Source of the DNA: Chrysopilus asiliformis
Lineage: Eukaryota > Arthropoda > Insecta > Diptera > Rhagionidae
Length of the DNA stretch: 64,000 nt
Direction: 5' to 3'
NCBI GenBank assembly: GCA_964034945.1
Contig: OZ035961.1
Coordinates: forward strand, 24,376,161-24,440,160
This document shows positions 35,910-47,000 of the stretch, in pieces. Below the pieces are notes generated by a model. The model was not told the origin of the DNA. It saw nothing but the letters and a program-made list of their open reading frames with translations, and did not search any database. How positions within the stretch are numbered: position 1 is the first letter of the stretch; each line of letters starts with the position of its first letter. A program made the translations under genes and the position numbers.

Positions 35910-38761
35910 TTTGGAATATACACATTGCGTGGAGTCGCCGAGATTGTATATGGCCACGTTCAGTGCCACACCGGCAGTCTAAGGAACAAAACTCAAATTT
36001 TGACATAACTCTTCAGTACATTGGGATACAGTTGATATACTTTTTCGCTCTTACTTCAAAAACAAGAATTCGTCTTCGCTTTATCTTTCGGAAATTTTTG
36101 CATTTTATCGTCAAATAAGCATCATTTATCTTTTAACATAAAACCAGTGAATAAATCAATTGAACTTTCCTTAACAAAAAAAAAGTGAATATAGTACTAG
36201 AACGAGTTTATTATAAATTTTAGATAGTTATATAACTCTTAATTACCAACCCTGTACAATTTGATGTTTTACACAATTCAGTTTCGTTTCTATGTATATC
36301 TACAACTAAAGTATATTACTTTGACTTAATAATAAGCTGTAATAATTCTTTTTTACTTTTAAATTTTATATATATATATTTTCACATCGACATTTTCTGT
36401 GTCGCTAAAACTGTTATGAATCATTAAAGCATTTGTTTCAGTTTTACTACAGAACATTTAAATCTCTATTTTTGCCTATATTAAAAATTACAAAAGAACA
36501 AATTCAATGTTTTCTATTGGTCCGAAATGTTTTTTTCTCTATAAATTCTGGATTATCTTTTTTTATCTTGAACAGTTTGGATGTTTTTTTTTATTTTGTG
36601 TTTGCTAAGAATTGTGCTTGATTTCATTTGAGTAACTCTTTGATGGATGGAACAAGAATTAATTTTATTTCTCCTTCATTTGTTTTCTTTCAACAATCCT
36701 ATGGAAAACTTTTACAATTACAATTACAATTAAATCATTTTGCTAGTGTTTTTTTTAATTTTATTACTAATATTTTTATGTATTGTAAATCAAATTATTC
36801 AAATCAGTTTCGTAACGTTCTCAATATTTTTTTTTTGCTATTTTTATGGTCAATATTCTAAATGAAATTTCGTTTTTCTTCAAAGGATTCTAGAATTTCG
36901 TCATTGCCGTATTAAATTTTGTAAAAAAAATCTCTATCAAGTGTAAATGCCTGATCATCTATATTAAAATGATATGGAAGATTTTTTTTTCTTCTTTTAT
37001 TGAAAATTTTAGGTATTAACAAAATTTTCTACCGAATTATTTAGGGATTTGTGTAACTTCTTTTGTATAAAACGTTTGTAAAATTTTGAAAAGTTTCGTA
37101 GGAAAAAAAGATATGTCACACCAATTTTTCTACTTATATTAAATAAAAATGAATTTTTGACTAATATGTATAAATTTCTGTAAGTAAAACGATATTTTTT
37201 TTATCTGGCAGAGAGGCATTTTAAATGATCACTAATGTCATTTGGTCTTCACATATACAAATTTTTTTTAATTGCAATTTAAGCACAATTTTCAAATATT
37301 TAAGATTGAGAAACGTACATTTTCAATGGAAAGTGGTTCTTATATCTTTAATAAAAGAAGATTGTGATTAAAATTACTTTATATTAAGTTTTATTTAAAA
37401 ACAAGAGTACATTTGAACTTTCATTCCAAAATTCCATTCACCTTCCTTAAAAATTAATACCAAATCTTATGAGGAGAATTTTTTCGATGTTATCACATTC
37501 GGAAACCTCACCAAGGACGGCAAAAATTATAAAACTCGAGGCCGAGCATTTCATAAAACGCTATAAAGTATTACTTTTGCTCTTTATCAACGTACTCTTG
37601 TTTTAAGTAAGTTTGAATTGGGTTTTTATCATCTACTTGGGTATTTATCATAATCAATTTAAATGGTCGTAACTATTAGTTGGTGTATAGGTCCTTATTA
37701 ATATAAATTAAATTAATTTTATTTATATGAATTATACTTTAGCGACTTTATAAATATTGTTTATTATTTTTATTTATTTATTATAGTAATTTTATTTTGA
37801 AGCTTTTTTTAATATTTTGTTTAATTTTGATTATAAGATACATTCTGTATGTTATTAAATGCTTTTATTTACTAATGTTTATTATCTATAAATTCTACAC
37901 TTCATTTTGTTTTGACTAACTGTAAAGGAGGCACCAATTATTTTACCATACATGTAGCTTAAACAGAGAATATTTTTATGATTTTTTCATATACACGGTT
38001 ATACAAAAATTTATACAAAAAAATTCAAGTGTAAAGTTGTTGTCAACTATAAAACAAAAAATGTCTTGATGATGTGTTTTTTTATCTGTTACTAAAATAA
38101 GTTTTATTTATTTAAAAAAAAACTTATGTTCTAGGAGGAACCGCCTGAAAGTAGAGAACCGAAATAGAGTAACAAAAATGGTTTAAAAAGTTCAAATTAG
38201 TTGGCAATCAGTGTGTCAACACATTCATGTAAAGTGAGTTAAAATTGTCACTAATTATTTTATCAATAGTCCAGTCCAACTCGGGCACGATAGGCGCGAT
38301 AGTCCAAATCGGGCCCTTATTCTCCAAGCTAGAGTTTCGTGTCCATGGTCTTCTCTGCTGACGCACCAACAGTTTTACATGGATTGAAATAAAACAAGCC
38401 TCTTGAAGAGCTTTTCAAGCCATTAATGAAATTCTCAAGCCAATAGCATCAAAATTCATTTAGTGGTTTGGAAAATAACAGGAGAGGGGGTTCCAGGGGA
38501 GTTTTATGGGGTAACCACGCGACCACTATATTAATTTAGTGTCAGAAGTACTTCTATGAAAATTTTCAGCTAAATCAGAAATTTAGTCAAATATATAAAC
38601 AGCTTAGTCAAAAAAAAACATGAAAAATTTAAGTGAAAATCTTCGAAAATTTCCTATAACTCCGTCATATCGACTAATTGTTTCGCCAGATATTGACGAG
38701 ATGGCCTGATCTACAGAGACTTCAGATAATTCAAACTCAGAGGATTCACGTGCTGCAAAGC
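35910..38761. other. very AT-rich intergenic DNA, no supported gene
   Basis: Bases 36100-38110 are dominated by T-rich and A-rich sequence with many AATAAA-like hexamers. Its composition resembles a long 3' untranslated region, but no coding sequence is attached. Nothing else was recognised up to the mariner relic. Confidence 0.5.
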
Positions 38762-39327
38762 TACAGGGTGGGCCAGAATAGACGCGGGGGTTTGAATTCT
38801 TTATACATTTTTCATTTTAGCGAAACCTATAATTTTTTTTTCAAATACATGTAGTTGATTGATGGGGAATATTTTTGGTCTAAACATGGAAAATTATATC
38901 CCGCAAGTGGTGGCCATTTTCTGCTTCGCAAATCCGTGCTCTTTCCAAGACATTTTCCATAACCTTTCGTGTTATGGCCTCGATTTCACTGCGAATGTTG
39001 GTTTTCAATTGGCTGATGGTTGTTGGCTTGTTGACGTACACCTTTTCTTTCAAATATCCCCAAAAGAAACAATCTGGAGTCGTTAGATCAGGTGAACGCA
39101 GAGGCCAATTGAAATCGCTTCTTTTCGAAATAATGCGTCCGCCAAACATGTCCCGTAAAAGAGCCATTGAGCCCACCGCCCACCGGTTCGTTGTTCTATT
39201 GTGTACAGGTCCATTTTAAATTGCCCAAGTCTTCTTAACAAAATGCTGAAACAAAATTAAAAAAATAAAAATAAAAAAAAAGTTATAAAGACTTCAAACC
39301 CCTGCGTATATTCTGGCCCACCCTGTA
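38762..39327. mobile_element. second mariner (DD41D-like) relic, strongly deleted
   Basis: The element spans 38764-39325 (562 bp) between TA dinucleotides. Inverted ends are CAGGGTGGGCCAGAATA on both sides, with differences further in (GACGCGGGGGTTTGAA / TACGCAGGGGTTTGAA). The interior keeps only the C-terminal part of a transposase on the - strand. Its ends differ from those of the 13705 element (GGGCCA versus GCGCCA), so it belongs to a related but distinct lineage. Confidence 0.85.
38880..39176 (-). pseudogene. C-terminal fragment of mariner transposase
   Basis: About 98 codons with the third-aspartate region FNWPLRSPDLTTPDCFFWGY and a C-terminal tail (LKTNIRSEIEAI) that matches the other mariner remnant (LKTNIRAEIAAI). 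The first two catalytic aspartates and the DNA-binding domains are missing. The apparent start codon is internal to the original protein. Confidence 0.8.
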
Positions 39328-41024
39328 TAGTTTTATAAAAGAGGTTCCCGACTTGTGAACATTGGCCAGCTTTCCAACATCTTCATTATTTTATTATCTC
39401 TTTAAGACCTTTAAGTTATTAAAAAAAAGTGCGCAGAATTGATAGTGACTTTGGCTCCCTCTAGCAATCGAGGCAGTTACGCCCATGCAGTAGACGCGGA
39501 GTAAGTGAACAAAAAAAACAGCAGCAGAACACTCTATCGAAAGTTCACTCTACCGAATGTGCGAAAAGGAACAAAAACGCTATGTTAAAATTAGGAAAAA
39601 GAGGCCAGGTACAGTATGTCATTTGAGTAACATCAGAAAAATTGTTGTGTACTTAAAAAAAGAATAAAACACAGATTATTCGTAAAAAAGAATAAAACAC
39701 GATATTTTAGAAATAACAAAATCGATTTTGCGTGAATGTGCATCTTTAAGAATTTAAGTTTGCCAAGAATTGTTTTGCTCCAGCAATAAAAAATCGCACC
39801 CGTAAATGTCTCACTAATCCAATCAATACTTTGTTCGATTTCTAATAGCCAAAGAGCATCGAACTTTCTAATAATTAATTTGATAGAATTATTGAATGAA
39901 TTATACGTGCCAAAGTAGACTGAATTCACGAACCAATAATAGACTGAATTCACGGCAACATTAAAAAAAATAGATACCATGCCGGAAATAATTCCGCAAA
40001 TTATGAAAAAACCGTCCAATACATAATAGATAAAAATATTCTCTGTGTAGAATTAAATTTATCGAAATTAAAAACTTTTTTTTATGTAAAATGGATGAAA
40101 TAAAATTTCTGTATATTTTTAACTACTAATCTATATAAATATGTTGTGTTTTTCTTTTTGTTTTGTTATGCATTTGTATATAATATAATCCTAAAAAATA
40201 CTAAATGGTCATTCATTCATGTTATAGGAAATATATTAAATATATATGTTGTCTTCTATTATGGTTACGAACTACTTAGAAAATATCATTCATTGGGATT
40301 TCCAGCTGCCACCGCACAGCAGCAACAGTACCAAAATTCACCTCAAACCCAAAATAAAATATCAACAAATATACGGAAGTAAGACCTAAAAACAATCGAT
40401 AGGAAGAAAGTTTTGTTTTCGCCAGATGGCGATATTTTATCAACAATATGTGTAATAGCTATCAGTTTTGTAAGCTTCAAACAAGATAATGACCACATGA
40501 CGAGTTACTAACTTAGCTTTTAACCCCAACAACCAATGGTTAATCACTATAAAAATAAATTGCTAAAACTAAAGAAAGTAATTTATCATGAATAGTGGGA
40601 TGAAACATTTGGATAATTCCTTGAGCTTACAGCACTATCCTAACCGTGTATTCATCCAACCGAATTGAACATAAATTAATCATTTGCACCATTTATCCTT
40701 TTATATTTATATCGTATCATTGTTGCTATACGTCTATGTGTGTGCGTGTGTATGTTTGTTTAAATACACACAAACAGACACACGTGGTTTCTACTTCGAA
40801 TTTTTTTCCCCCTCAATTTCGCATTTATTTTCTTTTTATTTTGCCCAACACTCATCACCTGTTATCGTTATTATTTTCTACTGTTCTATTTTGCTGTTCT
40901 GTTGATTATAGTAAAAATATCCTTAATACTTGCGTCCAACTCCCGGATTAAGTAGTCGGCAGAAATGTGGTGTAGTCACGCGACAGTCGACTTGAATGTG
41001 GCGAGCGGACCTCTGTCGCATAGG
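39328..41024. other. intergenic DNA and 3' untranslated region of the PPCS gene
   Basis: No supported gene. The - strand AATAAA hexamers at 40835-40840 and 40824-40829 lie about 185-200 nt beyond the PPCS stop and are plausible poly(A) signals. A short CAG-rich + strand stretch (40309-40380) follows a possible 3' splice site, but no partner exon was found. Confidence 0.5.
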
Positions 41025-44000
41025 TCATTGACGAACCGCATTTGTCATGAATTCCTCGTGTTTTCGAACCTGGGAAAGTTTGAAGAAAGCAAAGAAAACA
41101 TGGACGATAATTAGTTATTAATTACGTTAGAAGAACAAAAAATATCATATTTCAAAAATAGTCAGACTGACCATCAATAAACGATTTTTTTTCCATACAA
41201 AATTTCGTATTAAACTTACAATATCAGCAACAATGGGTTCTTCGATCTCTAGTCCAGCCAATGATTGTTCCCTGGTCAAGTGCACTTCGTATGATGTTGT
41301 TGGTGTTACAAATACAACCCGATGTTTACGTGTTTGTAACATATTAGCAATAACTAGCTGCAAAAATTTATTAAAAAAAAAGTTTTCCATTTAACTCAGA
41401 AAAATTAAAAAAATATTTTCTAATAAATTCAAATTTGAAAGCTAACTCACTTTGTGCCGGTATTTGTTGAGACTCTCCCTCGATTTAGCAATTAGTAGAT
41501 TTTCATCGGTTTCCAATTTGAATGAAACGACAAATGCATGCGGAACCCACACGTTAACCAAGGGTGCCAACATTTTTGGCACTAATTGTAATGATATCGT
41601 TGGAGCACCTTGTCCAGATTGCATCTTATGGGTTGGCTAGAAACAAAATCAATAATTATTCATTTAGGTTTACAAGGATTTGGAAGAAAATATGATGGAA
41701 AACTTTGTTGTTTCCAATTGTTTCAGGAGTTATCAGATTTATGGTTGGTAGAGAAGTTATCTCTTAAAAATAAACGTTTTGTTTTCCTTTAAGTTAGTAT
41801 TTATAAACTTCAAAAGTCCTTCTACAAAAGTCATAATTTCGAAACTTTTTTTTTTGAATTTACGTTTATAATTTACTAGAAAGTTATGTCAATAGGGGTA
41901 TTCACCAAAGGTATTAAATTAGCTGTTATATACGTAAAATAGTACTAATTTTTAGCGTTTTGTAAACAACGATAAAATACATAGCATTATTTTTTGTAAC
42001 TTTACCATAAACTGTTAAGTGTCAAAATGTTAAATTTGGTGTAAAAATGTTAAATTTGGGTAAATATGTGAAACAATCAAAATACCAGTGAGCTTAGCAA
42101 TTCAGTCTCAGTAAAAAATTCTAAAAAAATTGGGTTTTATTCTTTATGCTTAACGTTTTTAGTTATTTAGTGATATTTTTAAGTGATTTCCAAAAACTTT
42201 ATGCTTTATTTTTTTAGTTATTTAGCGATATTATTAGTGATTTCCAAAGAAAAAAAGAAGAAAGTGAAAAAATTGTGTGTATATTTCCGGTTTTACTACA
42301 ACCGCGAAAAAGCGCGTTCACGGTTCGGGGAAAAACTTTAGGAATTAGTATTGTTAGTATTTTACAACGATAACTTCCACGTTAATACTTTTTGTGAATA
42401 CCCTTACAATTTTAAGGTTACAGTGTGGTTCTGTCCTTAAGCTGTAGTTCTTTTTTTCGAAATTTTAATAGTCACTTGGGATCTCCTTCTTCAATGGTGC
42501 TGCGACACAAAACATTTTCTCTTTTTTAACCAAAAAGAAAAAAATAATTTTTAATTTATCTGTCTGTTAAGCTAGAGACTTGAAAAAGGATGAAGCTAGA
42601 GACTTGAAATTTTGTATAATTACGTTGGACCATTACTTCTGGCTTCCTCCATACAAATGCAATAGTTTGTTGCAATTTTCTCGAAAACGGTGAGTCATAT
42701 TGAAAAATTTATTAAGGCACAGGCAAAGTGTGTTTAGAATAGGTTTTTATATAACTTATCTATACATCAAAATCCAATCGGAGCACTGCTTCTTCCCTCT
42801 CCCATATAAATGGAATACTTTTTTCCTGTTTTCTCGAAAACTGTGTATCGTATTGAAAAATTTATTAAGGTGAAATCTGTTTAAAATACGATTTTACATA
42901 ACCATTCTATATGTCAAAATCCAATCGGACCACTCCTTTTCTCCTCTCCTATACAAGTGGATTTTTTTATTAACTGTTTGTCTGTCATCAAATAGAGTAT
43001 TTGACGATTGCCGCCTGGCAATTGTAGCTTTTTTATGTTTTTTAATTGGATTTTCAAAACTGGCGATGTAGAATTAACAAAATGTTACCGCCACATTATT
43101 TTGTAAACGCCTCCAGCGGATAATTAAGCCACTTCTTGGTGATGAAGATACAATTAAGTGTGGCGATATCTAAATTTGATATTTATGAATGCATGTTCAC
43201 AGTATTTATGACCGGTTTCATAGGAGATCAAATTGGTTTATGAAATCTTTCATAGTGTTAATGAAATTATGCATAATGAGCGCTGAACAGCAACTTCTAT
43301 GCGCGCTGTTCTTAATTTTTATGAATAAAATTTCGTTCGGTGCAGTGACGAAGAGAAGTAAAAGATATGTAAAAAAATTGGTTTATTCTCAACCTCCATT
43401 GATTTCGATTCAGATTCACTAAATTTATTTACTGAATGCAATATTGAACTCATAAACCGAAGCATAGTTGATAAACCGAAGCTTTTTTGGACTAGAAAAA
43501 TCGGGACGTTTATTAATCGACTTTTCTCTGTACCCAAAAACAAAAATACCATCAACACATTCTACGAGTAAAAAAAATACATAAATACTAACGTACAAGT
43601 AAAACTTGTCTTTTACGAAAATTTCAATCAAATTTTCAATAAAAATAAAACTACTTGAAAGTCATGTTAAAGTTTCACAGTTCGAAAAGAAAATACTTTG
43701 AACTATTTTGTAAAAACTTTTCCATGGGTTTGGTTTCTGTGTAAAATGGTAGTTATATACGAGTATATACTTAAGTTAGGCAATGTGGCACATGAAGGAA
43801 ATCGGCGACATATGTTGTTCGTAAACTATTTCGGAGGACAAATTTTCATGTAAATATCCCAGGGGAACAGATGATGTCTTCCTGTCAGTATGGATTGGAT
43901 CACAATATGGAATGGGGACAAGATGTTTGAATTCACAAAAGGCCGACAAGTTGAGTTGTACATGAATTTTGTGTCAACGATATTTTATTCAAAAAGCGAC

Positions 44001-47000
44001 AAACTTTACCATCAATATCAATAAAAGTTACGTTAAAGTATTTCAATATCCTTACTGCAAAAAGATGAGCGCCATAAAGTGATATCAAAAGAAATAAAAA
44101 TGAAAAGGAAAAACTTTTTACGTTATAACGAAGCTATTCAGAGAATTCTCTTTTTTTTTTGTTCGAATATAATCTGAAATGAAAGTGATATCGAAACGAG
44201 TGAAGAGGAATAAATCCGTAAACTTGACACATATAACGCGGTCGCCATGATAAGAAAATTCATTAACGATAATTTTCTGTCCAGATTTGATGGCTAATAA
44301 ATTTATGAACGATCAATAAAAGGAAAAGTTTTTCTGATGACTAAAAATATTTGCTGTTTCTGGCAGGGTGATTAGTAGGTTATAACGTGAAAATGAAAAA
44401 AAAATCGTTAGAGTTCACCAAGAAGGTAGACGACGTACTCATTTGTGATTTCTGCCACTGACCTAATTTGGTTACAATGCAAAAGAAAGTATCAGCAACA
44501 AACAAAATCAATAAATATTGCTACGTTAAAAGGATTTCGCTACGTTGATTACAGTACAATTTTTATTATTAGTTCTAATCTCCGTTTTTCGTTTCTATAG
44601 CAGTATTATGACACGGATGTTAGCGAAATTTTGAAATAATTTTGATTGGGGTAGTGACAAGTTAGTTATAATGATGACCACTCGAATATTGTAAGCCAAA
44701 ATAGAAGAAGACTAGAAAAAAAAAGAATTCCTGAAGTGATCCCTACTAAAAACCGCCTTCTGGATATAAACTAGGTACTTGTAAATGATTTTAAGTATCT
44801 TAGTTGCAAAAAAAGATGAGGGAGCTTTTCAAAGAGTTTGAAGGATCGCACTGTGCGGTTGAAGTGTTAAAAAATGTAGAACGTGATTAAACAAGTCAGA
44901 ATGAATAAAAACAAAATATGTCAAAAGGAGAGAATATACACTTCAAGTTTTAGATTCTGTAACAATTTTGTTGCGAAATTAACTTGTTGTCTGCAAACTT
45001 CTTTCATATTCCTGTTTTATTCCACTTCAAAATGAATTTTTTTACATAATTAGTAACAAAAATGAATACAATTCTTACATTATTTTTGTAACAATTCTCT
45101 CATTATATACCTAATTTTACAAAAAAAAAAGGAAAAAAAAATGTTGCAACCTCTTGAAATATAAAAAAGATTTTTATAAATCCCGAGTTATGGAGTTCTA
45201 CCGGGCCAATTTTAATGATTATTTTTTTAGTTGAGATTTACCAGTATGTAAGTCTGTACAAAAATATAAAAAAAAATCGTGATATTTTTTCCGTGCACTA
45301 TTTATTTCGATTTTTCGAATTAATAAACGTCAACACAAAAAACAACGAACAGAGAACCTGTATACTAGCGAGGTATTTTTAAAAAGATAAGAAGCGCTAC
45401 AATAGCCAGGGGCAATTGTCAAATATCCTATATGAGGACAGACAAAATTTTAAAAAAATCATTTGTATGGGAGACGAGAGAAGCCGTGATCCGACTGCAT
45501 TTTGATGTATGGATGAGTTATGTAAAACCATAGTTATGTTTTCGAGAATATTGTAAAAAACTGTTTCATTTGTATGGGGGAGGGGGGAAGGAATGGTCCG
45601 ATTTAGTCCGTTCAAGAACTTAGATTTACTATTTACAAGAAACGCAATTGTAAAAAAACTCAACTCAAATTGTTGGAATTTTAAGCTTTAAATGCGGTTT
45701 TGATTGAAAATTAATTATTTTTTATCCATGCCCTTCCATTAAAATATCTAGTGCAGACCGCTTTTCTAGGAAATTTTTAATTCCTCGGGCGAAAATCCAA
45801 GACATCGCTGAAAACATCGCGACGGAAATTTCTGAAGTAAATTGACCGAGAGGTCTAAATGGCGTCCGAAAAATGAAGTTTTTTATGAAAAAGGGGTGCG
45901 TTTAGAGCTCGATAAGTTTTTTAAAACATTTTGTGTAAAGCTCGGTAAAATTCGAAAACGTAGCAATGCATTTAAGCCATTTTTTGTCATATTCGCGCGC
46001 CGCTGTAGTTTTTTTAAAAACTTTTTACAAATGAAATGTTCTGACAAAATCGGTCTAGTACAGCTTTAGACAAAAGCATTTTTTTGCTCCGAAAATCTGT
46101 GGAAAAAATGTTTATTTCTAATGGAGGCGCGCTTTTGAGAAAATGATTTCCGGAAGCTGTACAAAATACTTTTTACAATGAAACCTGTATAAATTGGACT
46201 CGCACAGCACCATGAAATTTGTCCAGCTTAGGCCGGCTTTCGACTTACTCAGATTGATTTACTCTAGAAAAAATACATTCGACTTCGAAAAACTGATAGA
46301 GCTAGAGCTATGAAATTTTACAGGGATGTTTGGTTCTGAAATGGGACGATCCTATTGATTTTTGATGGAAGTCCATTAGCTATGGAAATAACCAAAATGG
46401 CGGCTTTTTAAAAAACGCAATTTCGTTTTTCGCAATTTACTCCGAACCTACACATTTTTCGATAGTCTTAAGTGAAAGAAGTTGAAGATAATGAAATATC
46501 CTAGACTTTTGTTTATACTCAGTATCTCAAACTGTTATATAGATATACGATTATTTAAAAAAAAAACAGTTTTTTTGGAATTATCTCGAAAACTTGCGAG
46601 TTTTCGGAAGTTCAATGCATAAAGCCAAAATAAGAGAATAAGAGAGTAACGATTGCCACGATTTAATCTTCCGCCGTTATTCGCTATATTTTACCGTTAT
46701 TAAAATACTTTCATTAAAAGGTAAAAAAAATAGATTTTTATGAATTGCTTGGTTCCTTGAAAAATAGTTAAAGTAAAATTATTGAAATTATCTATAATTT
46801 CCCTTTTACCGCATATCAATATCCTTTGCCGTTACCGAGATATTTCAGATTTTGTAAGAAAATCATATTTTTATATAAGCTAATATTTTATTTGTCGGGT
46901 TTTAGTGTAAATTGCGCAGCAACGTAGATTTTGTATATGAAAGTCATGTGCTGTTCACCTCAGATATCTTTCTCTGTGAACAATATTCAAAAAACTAAAG

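Noticed and set aside
39633..40019. 128-codon - strand hydrophobic frame resembling a membrane receptor fragment
   Set aside because: The hydrophobicity follows from T-rich codons. It starts at a non-ATG codon, contains a local duplication (NSVYYWFVNSVYF) and has no receptor signature.
40146..40382. CAG-rich + strand tail (AATAQQQQYQNSPQ) after a possible 3' splice site
   Set aside because: No partner exon was found upstream and the reading frame after the splice site is ambiguous.
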